Shown: positions 27,763 through 35,420 of the stretch, one piece after another
How positions within the stretch are numbered: the stretch's first letter is position 1
How the letters are laid out: every line of letters starts with the position of its first letter
NCBI GenBank assembly: GCA_050303615.1
Contig: JBNLCC010000029.1
Span: 1 to 64,000, forward strand
Direction: 5' to 3'
Source: CAZDXJ01 sp050303615
GTDB lineage: Bacteria; Pseudomonadota; Gammaproteobacteria; Methylococcales; Methylomonadaceae
DNA: 64,000 nt
Position numbers and translations under genes: made by a program
The notes under the pieces: generated by a model
What the model was told of the DNA's origin: nothing
Databases searched by the model: none
Seen by the model: only the letters and a program-made list of their open reading frames with translations

Positions 27763-28284
27763 GCTGCTAAAAAAAATGAAACACGCCTGAATGACGCTAT
27801 CACTGCAAGAAGGGTAAGGGTGATAGGTGCTGACGGTGAGCCGGTGGGGATCATTGCTATAGAAGAAGCTAAACAACTCGCTTATAATGCAAACCTTGAT
27901 TTGGTGGAGATCTCTCCAAACGCGGATCCGCCTGTTTGTAAAGTAATGGACTTTGGTAAATACCAGTTTGACCAGAATAAAAAACTGCAGGCAGCCAAGA
28001 AAAAACAAAAACAGATCCAGGTCAAGGAAATTAAATTCCGACCGGGTACGGAAGAAGGTGATTACCAGGTTAAATTGCGCAACTTGACTCGTTTTCTGGA
28101 AGACGGTAACAAGACCAAGATTACCGTCCGTTTCCGTGGCCGGGAAATGGCCCATCGTGAAATTGGGATGGAATTGCTGAAACGTATCGAAAATGACCTG
28201 GAAGAAATTGCCGCCGTTGAGCAGTTCCCCAAAATGGAAGGCCGGCAAATGGTCATGGTCATGGGGCCGAAAAAGAAGAAGTAA
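27760..28284 (+). CDS. infC: Translation initiation factor IF-3
   Basis: A 174-residue IF3 that keeps 30S subunits free and checks start-codon pairing. The reading from ATC gives AAKKNETRLNDAITARRVRVIGADGEPVGII after the initiator, matching the conserved IF3 N-terminus; a later GTG at 27820 would remove the conserved N-terminal domain. The linker is Lys-rich (KKLQAAKKKQKQIQVKEIKFRPGTEEGDYQVKLRN), and the C-terminal domain ends EQFPKMEGRQMVMVMGPKKK. A strong AGGAGG site and the rare ATC start suggest autoregulation by IF3. It begins 23 bases after thrS. Confidence 0.97.
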   Translation: MAAKKNETRLNDAITARRVRVIGADGEPVGIIAIEEAKQLAYNANLDLVEISPNADPPVCKVMDFGKYQFDQNKKLQAAKKKQKQIQVKEIKFRPGTEEGDYQVKLRNLTRFLEDGNKTKITVRFRGREMAHREIGMELLKRIENDLEEIAAVEQFPKMEGRQMVMVMGPKKKK

Positions 28285-28516
28285 TTACTCGATCAGCCGG
28301 TGCTGTCTTGTCTGCGGCAGGGAAGATTGCCAATTCGTGAAGTATTGTTTGTCGCAGATCGTTGCCGTACACAAATCTAACCCAGCATTTTATGGAGAAA
28401 TGCTGCTTCATCGGTATCGATGAATTGAAGATGTCCGGATAGGGCCATGCATTTTGCCTTATCAGGCTTTATCGTTGCCAAGGATGCTGTTTATTTTAAA
28501 TACTTGGAGAAAACAA
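28285..28516 (+). promoter_or_regulatory. infC-rpmI leader region with hairpin
   Basis: This 232-base gap is longer than the equivalent in E. coli, where ribosomal protein L20 represses rpmI-rplT by binding leader RNA. A perfect eight-base-pair hairpin, CAGCATTT at 28383-28390 and AAATGCTG at 28398-28405, is visible, and further pairing is likely. GGAGA at 28505-28509 is the rpmI ribosome site. That the region is an L20-responsive leader is inference from position. Confidence 0.4.
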
Positions 28517-28714
28517 ATGCCGAAAATAAAAACCAATCGTGGTGCTGCAAAGCGGTTTAAGCGCACCGGTTCTGGCGGGTTCAAATGCAACCAGTCTCAT
28601 CGTCGTCATATTTTGACTAAAAAAAGCACAAAAAGAAAACGGCAGTTGCGCAAAGCGGCAATGCTTCATGCCTCAGATGTGCGTATGGCTGCACGTATGT
28701 TGCCTTACAGTTAA
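28517..28714 (+). CDS. rpmI: 50S ribosomal protein L35
   Basis: A 65-residue, very basic protein (MPKIKTNRGAAKRFKRTGSGGFKC, then HRRHILTKKSTKRKRQLR) typical in length and sequence for bL35. The ATG at 28517 with GGAGA upstream is used; the frame is open further upstream to 28454, but that part has no resemblance to L35. It is followed by rplT after 21 bases, the standard pair. Confidence 0.98.
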   Translation: MPKIKTNRGAAKRFKRTGSGGFKCNQSHRRHILTKKSTKRKRQLRKAAMLHASDVRMAARMLPYS

Positions 28715-28735
28715 TTTTAGAAGACGAGAACAATC

Positions 28736-29089
28736 ATGCCTAGAGTAAAGCGCGGCGTAACAGCCAGAGCAAGACACAAAAAAGTTTTAAAGCAAGCCAA
28801 AGGTTATTACGGTGCACGGAGCAGAGTCTATCGTGTCGCCAAACAAGCGGTTATCAAAGCCGGCCAATATGCCTATCGGGATCGGAAACAACGCAAGCGG
28901 CAGTTCCGTTCTTTGTGGATCGTGCGTATCAATGCGGCAGCTCGGGAATGTGGGTTGTCTTACAGCCGATTTATGAACGGGCTGCATAAAGCAAACGTTG
29001 ATATAGATCGTAAAGTGCTGGCTGATATTGCAGTACGTGATAAAGAGGGATTTGCCGAGCTGGCTAAAATTGCTCAGGCGAATCTTTAA
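28736..29089 (+). CDS. rplT: 50S ribosomal protein L20
   Basis: A 117-residue bL20 that binds 23S rRNA early in assembly and, in relatives, represses its own operon. The N-terminal extension MPRVKRGVTARARHKKVLKQAKGYYGARSRVYRVAKQAVIKAGQYAYRDRK is the typical basic RNA-binding helix, followed by the globular domain with NAAARECGLSYSRFMNGL. It is tightly linked to rpmI, and a strong terminator 20 bases after its stop separates it from pheS. Confidence 0.98.
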   Translation: MPRVKRGVTARARHKKVLKQAKGYYGARSRVYRVAKQAVIKAGQYAYRDRKQRKRQFRSLWIVRINAAARECGLSYSRFMNGLHKANVDIDRKVLADIAVRDKEGFAELAKIAQANL

Positions 29090-29108
29090 TTTTCCGGAAT
29101 AACATGTG

Positions 29109-29147
29109 AAACCGGCTTTGTCAGGGACAAAGCCGGTTTTGGTTTTT
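29109..29147 (+). terminator. Rho-independent terminator between rplT and pheS
   Basis: AAACCGGCTTTGTC at 29109-29122 pairs perfectly over 14 bases with 29126-29139 around an AGG loop, followed by TGGTTTTT. It would stop most infC-rpmI-rplT transcripts. In E. coli this junction carries a phenylalanine-rich pheM leader controlling attenuation; no such peptide is visible here. Confidence 0.88.
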
Positions 29148-29185
29148 CTGTATCTCCCACATTAAACAATTGCGAGGCCAGGGCA

Positions 29186-30205
29186 GTGGCGACTACCCTC
29201 GAAGAACTGCTTGCTCAGGCTCTTCAACAACTTGAGCAGGCAACAGATTTAACGACACTCGACCAGGTGCGTGTCCGCTACCTGGGAAAAAAAGGCGAAT
29301 TTACCCGGCAGATGAAGGAATTGGGTAAGCTTGAACCGGCGCAACGTCCGCTGGCCGGACAAGCTGTCAATCAAGCTAAAACTGCGTTCCAGCAACGCTT
29401 GGAAAGCTGCAGGGAAAGTCTGCAGGCTGCGGCGTTGGAACAGCGCCTTGCCGGTGAAAGTATTGACGTTTCTTTGCCCGGCAGGGGACAACAGGTTTGC
29501 GGCTTGCACCCTGTTACGCTGACGTTGCGGCGTATCAACCGGATTTTCAGCAGTGTCGGTTTTGATGTTGTGGAAGGGCCCGAAATCGAGGACGACTACC
29601 ATAACTTCGAAGCATTGAATATACCGGCGCATCATCCCGCCAGGGCGATGCATGATACCTTTTATTTCGACGCGCATACGGTATTGCGCACCCACACGTC
29701 ACCGGTGCAAATCCGCGTCATGGAATCCAAGCAGCCGCCGTTAAAAGTGATTGCGCCGGGACGAGTTTATCGATGCGATTCGGATATCACGCATACACCA
29801 ATGTTTCATCAGGTGGAAGGCTTTCTGGTGGATACCGATGTCAGTTTTGCCGAGTTGAAAGGTGTCATCTATGAATTTTTGCGCGCCTTTTTCGAAAAGG
29901 ACAGCCAAGTGCGCTTCAGGCCATCCTATTTTCCGTTTACCGAACCTTCGGCAGAGTTTGATATTACCTGTGTCATGTGTGATGGCGTAGGCTGTCGCGT
30001 GTGCGGTCAAACCGGCTGGTTGGAAATGGGGGGGTGTGGCATGATTCATCCTGCGGTTTTCAAGTCAGTAAATATAGATAACGAAAAGTATACAGGTTTT
30101 GCGTTCGGTATTGGTGTCGAAAGGCTGGCAATGATGCGTTACGGTATCAGCGATTTAAGGTTGTTTTTTGAAAATGATCTTAAATTTCTTGAGCAATTTA
30201 ATTAA
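29186..30205 (+). CDS. pheS: Phenylalanyl-tRNA synthetase alpha subunit
   Basis: A 339-residue catalytic subunit. The N-terminal coiled-coil helices bind tRNA, and the class II core has GFDVVEGPEIEDDYHNFEALNIPAHHPAR, HTSPVQIRVM, PGRVYRCDSDITHTPMFHQVEGF and FAFGIGVERLAMMRYGI. The start is GTG at 29186 with GAGG eight bases upstream; the sequence then reads MATTLEELLAQAL, a normal PheS N-terminus. It follows a terminator and precedes pheT by 13 bases. The enzyme acts as an alpha2-beta2 tetramer. Confidence 0.97.
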   Translation: MATTLEELLAQALQQLEQATDLTTLDQVRVRYLGKKGEFTRQMKELGKLEPAQRPLAGQAVNQAKTAFQQRLESCRESLQAAALEQRLAGESIDVSLPGRGQQVCGLHPVTLTLRRINRIFSSVGFDVVEGPEIEDDYHNFEALNIPAHHPARAMHDTFYFDAHTVLRTHTSPVQIRVMESKQPPLKVIAPGRVYRCDSDITHTPMFHQVEGFLVDTDVSFAELKGVIYEFLRAFFEKDSQVRFRPSYFPFTEPSAEFDITCVMCDGVGCRVCGQTGWLEMGGCGMIHPAVFKSVNIDNEKYTGFAFGIGVERLAMMRYGISDLRLFFENDLKFLEQFN

Positions 30206-30218
30206 CGAGGGGTAAATC

Positions 30219-32594
30219 ATGCGATTTAGTGAAGCTTGGTTAAGAGAATTCATAAACCCTTCGATAACCACGGCTGAAATGGTGGAGCAACTGACCATGG
30301 CCGGTCTCGAGGTTGATGCAGTGGAACCGGCAGCAGCAGAATTCAGCGGGGTCGTTGTCGGTGAAGTCGTCGACCTAAAGCCGCATCCGAATGCCGATAA
30401 ATTACGCGTCTGCCGGGTTGATGTGGGTAGCGGAGAACCGCTGCAGATAGTCTGCGGAGCAAGTAATGTAACCGTAGGCTTGAAAGCACCGACCGCACTG
30501 ATAGGTGCAGTGCTCCCCGGCGATTTTAAAATCAAACAATCAAAATTGCGCGGTGAAGTTTCGCTGGGCATGTTATGTTCCGAAAAAGAATTAGGCTTGG
30601 CGGCCGATGCCGAAGGTCTCATGGAACTGATGCCCGATGCGCCGGTAGGGAAGGATGTTCGTAACTATCTGGCGTTGGATGATTGCATTATTGAACTGGA
30701 TTTGACGCCAAATCGCGCTGATTGTCTGAGTGTAGAGGGCATAGCCCGAGAGGTGGCGCTGTTAAATCAACTGTCTTTTAATACGGCCGACACCGTTAAT
30801 AGTGCCATTACCCACCAGCAACAGCTTGCAGTGGTTGTTGAAGCAACGGATTGTTGCCCCCGCTATCTGGGGCGATTGATTAAAGGTGTCAATCCGGCGG
30901 CCGAAACGCCTCTTTGGATGCAGGAGAAACTGCGCCGTTCGGGTTTAAGGAGTTTAGGGCCTTTGGTGGATGTGACCAATTATGTCCTGTTGGAACTGGG
31001 GCAACCGCTGCACGCTTTTGATGCGGACAAGCTTTGCGGCAATATTGTGGTACGCAAAGCGTTGGATGGCGAGGAGCTGGCATTGCTCAATGGCCAGACC
31101 GTTAAGCTGCATCACGAGGCATTGGTGATTGCCGATCAAAACAAAGCGTTAGCGTTGGCCGGAGTGATGGGCGGCAGTGAATCGGCGGTTTCTGATGATA
31201 CCAAAGATGTTTTCCTTGAATGTGCTTATTTTAGCCCGGCGACAATGATGGGAAAGGCCCGCGCTTTCGGTTTGCACACCGATTCATCGCATCGTTTCGA
31301 AAGGGGTGTCGATCCGTTTTTGCAGGCGAGAGCCATTGAGCGCGCAACGCAGTTGATTACTGAAATTGCCGGAGGCAGTGCCGGACCCATTACAGAAGTG
31401 GTCGATCCGGCACAGTTGCCGGAGAGAGCACCGGTTATGGTTCGAGCCGATAGAGTAAACAAACTGTTGGGTATTGCATTGCCGGAAAGCCAGATAAACG
31501 ATATTTTGCACCGTTTGGGGATGGTGGTTCAGGTTGAGGATTACGGCTGGCAGGTAACTCCGCCCGGGTTTCGGTTCGACATCGCCATTGAAGCGGATTT
31601 GATTGAGGAATTGGCCCGGGTTTACGGTTATAACAATCTTCCGAAAAGCAGTATTACGTTGCGCTCAGAATTATCCCAGGCGCAAGAATCGATCATTGAC
31701 TCGGATCGGTTTAAGGATTTACTCGTGGACCGGGGTTATCAGGAAGCTATCACCTATAGTTTTGTTGATCAACAATTGCAAGAGGCTATCGATCCGGATA
31801 AAGAATATGTTACTCTGAAAAACCCGATTTCCTCCGATATGTCCGTGATGCGCACTACTTTATGGTGTGGTCTGATCCAAGCGGCATTGAAAAATATTAA
31901 TCGCCAGCAGCAGCGTGTCAGGCTGTTTGAGACCGGCTTGTCATTTGTTCGTACACAAGGCCAACTACTACAACAAAAAATGTTGGCCGGGCTGATTTTA
32001 GGTAATGTTTATCCCGAGCAATGGGCCGATAAGAACAGAGCGGTGGACTTTTTCGACGCAAAAGCGGACGTTGAAAATATTTGTGCCATTACCGGTTATC
32101 AAGTCGGTTTTATTGCTGGAAAACGCCCCGCTTTGCACCCCGGCCAAACGGCTGAAATACTGACAGCCAACGGGGAGCATCTTGGTTGGCTGGGTATGTT
32201 GCATCCGACCTTGGAAAAAAAGCTGGGCTTTGATGGCCGGGTATTTCTTTTTGAACTGGATGTGCAGCGGCTAAGCAACCGTTTAGTCCCGGTATTTAAA
32301 CAATTATCCAAATTTCCTTCGGTAAGGCGTGATTTAGCGGTTATTGTTGACGAGTCGATCACTTCGTCAGCGATTTTGAGCTGTATCGAATCCATTAAAA
32401 CGCAATTCATACAGGATGCGATAGTTTTTGATGTCTACCGCGGCAAAGGTGTTGCGGATGGACAAAAAAGTGTTGCTTTGGGACTAATATTGCAGGATCA
32501 CTCGCAAACCCTTACAGATTCGGAAATTGATGCTATAGTTAACAACGTGTTAGGTGAGTTATCCGATAAATTAAATGCAAAACTGAGGGATTAA
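30219..32594 (+). CDS. pheT: Phenylalanyl-tRNA synthetase beta subunit
   Basis: A 791-residue beta subunit of normal length. It begins MRFSEAWLREFINPSITTAEMVEQLTMAGLEVDAVE, has the tRNA-binding OB-like domain (GEVVDLKPHPNADKLRVCRVDVG), the editing B3/B4 region (LVDVTNYVLLELGQPLHAFDADKL), and the C-terminal anticodon-binding fold (FPSVRRDLAVIVDESITSS). It lies immediately upstream of ihfA, as in E. coli. Confidence 0.98.
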   Translation: MRFSEAWLREFINPSITTAEMVEQLTMAGLEVDAVEPAAAEFSGVVVGEVVDLKPHPNADKLRVCRVDVGSGEPLQIVCGASNVTVGLKAPTALIGAVLPGDFKIKQSKLRGEVSLGMLCSEKELGLAADAEGLMELMPDAPVGKDVRNYLALDDCIIELDLTPNRADCLSVEGIAREVALLNQLSFNTADTVNSAITHQQQLAVVVEATDCCPRYLGRLIKGVNPAAETPLWMQEKLRRSGLRSLGPLVDVTNYVLLELGQPLHAFDADKLCGNIVVRKALDGEELALLNGQTVKLHHEALVIADQNKALALAGVMGGSESAVSDDTKDVFLECAYFSPATMMGKARAFGLHTDSSHRFERGVDPFLQARAIERATQLITEIAGGSAGPITEVVDPAQLPERAPVMVRADRVNKLLGIALPESQINDILHRLGMVVQVEDYGWQVTPPGFRFDIAIEADLIEELARVYGYNNLPKSSITLRSELSQAQESIIDSDRFKDLLVDRGYQEAITYSFVDQQLQEAIDPDKEYVTLKNPISSDMSVMRTTLWCGLIQAALKNINRQQQRVRLFETGLSFVRTQGQLLQQKMLAGLILGNVYPEQWADKNRAVDFFDAKADVENICAITGYQVGFIAGKRPALHPGQTAEILTANGEHLGWLGMLHPTLEKKLGFDGRVFLFELDVQRLSNRLVPVFKQLSKFPSVRRDLAVIVDESITSSAILSCIESIKTQFIQDAIVFDVYRGKGVADGQKSVALGLILQDHSQTLTDSEIDAIVNNVLGELSDKLNAKLRD

Positions 32595-32598
32595 ACGA

Positions 32599-32895
32599 AT
32601 GGCAATTACAAAAGCCGATTTTGCCGAAAGGTTGTTTGATGAGCTTGGGTTAAACAAGCGCGAAGCAAAGGAAATGGTTGAATATTTCTTTGAAGAGATT
32701 AAAGGCTCGCTGGAGCATGGCGAGCAGGTAAAAGTTTCCGGATTCGGAAAATTCGAGCTGAGAGACAAAAACAGCCGTCCCGGCAGAAACCCGAAGACCG
32801 GCGAAGAAATCCCCGTTACAGCTCGCCGCGTGGTAACTTTTAGATCCGGTCAGAAATTAAAAGCCCGAGTAGAAGCTTATGCTGGAACCGAGTGA
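32599..32895 (+). CDS. ihfA: Integration host factor alpha subunit
   Basis: A 98-residue DNA-bending protein that pairs with IhfB. It opens MAITKADFAERLFDELGLNKREAKEMVEYFFEEIKGSL, has the DNA-intercalating arm with NSRPGRNPKTGEEIPVTARRVVTFR including the conserved proline, and ends RVEAYAGTE. It starts four bases after pheT and its last 17 bases overlap the start of the merR gene, so the three genes are probably co-translated from one message. Confidence 0.97.
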   Translation: MAITKADFAERLFDELGLNKREAKEMVEYFFEEIKGSLEHGEQVKVSGFGKFELRDKNSRPGRNPKTGEEIPVTARRVVTFRSGQKLKARVEAYAGTE

Positions 32896-33232
32896 GAACC
32901 ATGAATTGCCGGCAATTCCGGCAAAAAGATATTTTACCATAGGTGAGGTAAGCGAACTGTGTGCGGTCAAACCCCACGTTTTGCGTTATTGGGAACAGGA
33001 GTTCACGCAGCTGAAACCGGTGAAAAGACGCGGTAACCGCCGCTATTACCAGCGCCATGACGTGCTGTTAATTCGCCAGATCCGGTCATTGCTGTACGAG
33101 CAGGGCTATACTATAGGTGGAGCAAGGGTTCATTTATCCAGCGACGATGCCAAGGAAGACTCTACACGCACCAAGCAGTTGATACATCAGATGTGTGGTG
33201 AATTAGAGGAAATCCTGGAATTGCTCAAATAA
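32879..33232 (+). CDS. MerR-family transcriptional regulator
   Basis: A 117-residue protein with an N-terminal MerR winged helix (RYFTIGEVSELCAVKPHVLRYWEQEFTQLKPVKRRGNRRYYQRHDVLLIRQIRSLLYEQGYTIGGAR) and a short coiled-coil tail for dimer formation. There are no clustered cysteines, so it is not a metal or redox sensor of the classical kind. A MerR-type gene directly after ihfA and before tRNA-Pro is a common gammaproteobacterial arrangement. It overlaps ihfA by 17 bases. The target genes and signal are unknown. Confidence 0.93.
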   Translation: MLEPSENHELPAIPAKRYFTIGEVSELCAVKPHVLRYWEQEFTQLKPVKRRGNRRYYQRHDVLLIRQIRSLLYEQGYTIGGARVHLSSDDAKEDSTRTKQLIHQMCGELEEILELLK

Positions 33233-33279
33233 CTAACTGCTTTCCGGCGGGTCAAATTAGCAGTCGCCGGAAATATACT

Positions 33280-33317
33280 CAGATTGTGTTCACAATCTGT
33301 TCAAAATGCAGTATCAT
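33280..33317 (+). promoter_or_regulatory. tRNA-Pro promoter with a palindrome over the -35 box
   Basis: TTCACA at 33289-33294 and TATCAT at 33312-33317 are separated by 17 bases and lie just before tRNA-Pro. The -35 box sits inside CAGATTGTG-TT-CACAATCTG (33280-33299), two perfect nine-base arms around TT. The palindrome could be an operator or a weak terminator for ihfA-merR; no T run follows. Confidence 0.6.
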
Positions 33318-33331
33318 TCTCTATTCAATGT

Positions 33332-33408
<77 letters not shown>

Positions 33409-33627
33409 GTTGAATTAATCATATTTTTTGCTGTTGTTCAGTTCATTTCGAAATCGAAAACCGCACTAATTGCCGTTGTATATTGGCAACAGTTGCAGGT
33501 AATAATCCTCGGCAGAATCCTGCTAAACTCTCTAACGAAACTTTTCAACCATTGTGTCGCTGCATTCAAAATGTTTTTGCAGGCATTCATGGTAAAAATG
33601 GGTGGATTGCGGACAGAAAGTTTAATT

Positions 33628-34227
33628 CTATGGATTGTTCCCTATCTGTGTTTTTTTGACTTCTCCTAACCACGCAGCAAAACGGATAAGTGCCCAACCT
33701 CGCAAGGCAATTTCAATGCTTAGACAGAAGGATATGAAACCGATGGAAGTAAACGGCCATTGAATCCATAGCAGCAAGCCGAGCAGGGAAGAAATCATAC
33801 CTCCCAAGATTGTGGATTTTGAATTTGGGAATTGGCCAGCAGAAGCGGCAATAACTCTAAAAACACCTTTGGCGATTAAAAATGCAGCTATCAGTACACT
33901 CATCTTATAGGTATCATGACTGAGCTCGAACAATACGATTGTGCCGAAGACCGTATCCATGATGGCGAGTTGCAAATTAACGATGAACCTCTCCGAGTTT
34001 CTCGAAACATAAGTGTCGTAACATTCCAATACCCCCACCACAACCAGAACTAATGCTGCTATCGGAAGCCATGCGTAAGCTCCGGATAAAATATAGACTC
34101 CTGGCACCATAATAGATGCTATTGAGATGATGCCGCCTAATATCAACATAATAAGGCCACGGAAGTATATCAACAGTTTTTGTGGAATGAATTGCGAGTA
34201 TTCAGATCTTGTTTCTAATGTATTCAT
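33628..34227 (-). CDS. HdeD-like (DUF308) membrane protein
   Basis: A 199-residue protein with six hydrophobic stretches in pairs, typical of the HdeD/DUF308 family. The first helix pair contains LIYFRGLIMLILGGIISIASIMVPG and each repeat begins with short Gly-rich turns. E. coli HdeD is linked to acid resistance at high cell density, but most family members have no proven role. The gene stands alone after tRNA-Pro in the opposite direction. No regulator or acid-resistance gene lies nearby. Confidence 0.8.
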   Translation of the reverse strand: MNTLETRSEYSQFIPQKLLIYFRGLIMLILGGIISIASIMVPGVYILSGAYAWLPIAALVLVVVGVLECYDTYVSRNSERFIVNLQLAIMDTVFGTIVLFELSHDTYKMSVLIAAFLIAKGVFRVIAASAGQFPNSKSTILGGMISSLLGLLLWIQWPFTSIGFISFCLSIEIALRGWALIRFAAWLGEVKKTQIGNNP

Positions 34228-34356
34228 GCAATTTCTACTGTGTCAGCTTTGTTAAATTGAAGGCAAAATAAAAGATAATTCTTGCAAATCACGGCGTGCT
34301 GATCGATCGGTTTTATAAGGATGGTTCAAGGTTGGACGAACTCGGAGATTAATGCC

Positions 34357-34827
34357 TCATTCCGGAAAATGATAATTAAGGCTTCCTTTTGGAATCGCAT
34401 CGTACAAAGCATTACACTCTTTTTCCAATATTCCGCCGTTGACCGTAGTGTTTCTAAAAGGCGTCAGATTTGCAATCTGTTCAGCGCGAATATCAATTTG
34501 CCACCACCCGAGGTTTTGTAGATAGGGAATGGATGTGCCGAAATAGACAGTGCGGATTCCGGACCATTCAATGGCACTTTGACACATGGCGCAGGGTTCA
34601 GCCGTTGTATAGAGATCCAGTTCAAACCAGTCAATTGTCGGGTTTGCTGCAGCGCAATGATTGATAGCCACAATTTCGCCGTGGAAAGTGGGGTTGATAG
34701 CGGATTGATTAAAACCTTCCGCCATGATTTCACCGGTGCGTCGTCTAACGATAACGGCGCCGAAAGGAAATTCGGGGTTTTGCTTCGCAAGGCTTATCGC
34801 CCGGCGCATATAATGAATATGCTTCAT
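34357..34827 (-). CDS. Cytidine/guanine deaminase-fold nucleoside deaminase
   Basis: A 156-residue zinc deaminase. The zinc site is H49-G-E51 (PTFHGEIVAI) and P-C79-A-M-C82, the cytidine deaminase superfamily pattern; PFGAVIVRR and the C-terminal region resemble guanine deaminase (GuaD) and related nucleobase deaminases more than TadA. The ATG at 34827 overlaps the HIT gene stop as ATGA, so it is preferred over the upstream ATG at 34851. The substrate is a purine or pyrimidine base or nucleoside; which one is not readable. Coupled translation with the HIT protein suggests linked nucleotide chemistry. Confidence 0.85.
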   Translation of the reverse strand: MKHIHYMRRAISLAKQNPEFPFGAVIVRRRTGEIMAEGFNQSAINPTFHGEIVAINHCAAANPTIDWFELDLYTTAEPCAMCQSAIEWSGIRTVYFGTSIPYLQNLGWWQIDIRAEQIANLTPFRNTTVNGGILEKECNALYDAIPKGSLNYHFPE

Positions 34828-35255
34828 AGATCGCGGGCAATAAATTGGCAATGATTCAAAATAGGTTTAAGTGAAGCAACGGTTTCCGCTATTTCCCAAT
34901 CTTCATAAGGGATCGCTTCGGATAATCCCCAAACCGGGGCAGGCCAGGATTTATCGGTCGTATACCGTGCTATGTGATGAATATGTAACTGCGGTACCAA
35001 ATTACCTAATGTGGCAATATTCATTTTGTCCGCATGGTAAAAATTGGCCAGATTTTTCGCCAAACAACTGGATTCTTCCATCAATAACAGGCGATCATTT
35101 TGTTCCAGTTGATAGACCTCCGAGATGCCCGCTCTTTCGGGTACCAGAATAAACCAAGGGTATTGTTTATCATTCATCAATAATAAACGGCACAGTTCGA
35201 AACGACCCAATTCAATGCAATCTTGTTCTAGTCGTTGATGTAATTGAAATTCCAT
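34824..35255 (-). CDS. HIT-family nucleotide hydrolase/transferase
   Basis: A 143-residue HIT-domain protein. The motif reads Q89-L-H91-I-H93-H94-I-A-R, so the first His of the usual HxHxH is Gln, while the central catalytic His91 is kept. The N-terminal half (CRLLLMNDKQYPWFILVPER) matches the HIT core sheet. HIT enzymes cleave dinucleoside polyphosphates or nucleotide-phosphoramidates; the exact substrate is unknown. The gene is first in a two-gene unit with the downstream deaminase, joined by an ATGA overlap. Confidence 0.88.
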   Translation of the reverse strand: MEFQLHQRLEQDCIELGRFELCRLLLMNDKQYPWFILVPERAGISEVYQLEQNDRLLLMEESSCLAKNLANFYHADKMNIATLGNLVPQLHIHHIARYTTDKSWPAPVWGLSEAIPYEDWEIAETVASLKPILNHCQFIARDL

Positions 35256-35420
35256 AGAGGCAGTCAGTAATCGAGGGGTTAAACAAGTGGAGAATGTTTA
35301 CAATACCCCTTGAATCGAATTAAATAATTTAGTATACATGTAACCCTTTAAAAAACAACACGTAAATAATCTGAACAAATCATAGACCCATTCTATGATA
35401 ATAATTTCTAAAGGTGATTT

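Noticed and set aside
29090..29185. pheM-like attenuator leader peptide before pheS
   Set aside because: No short ATG frame with clustered phenylalanine codons.
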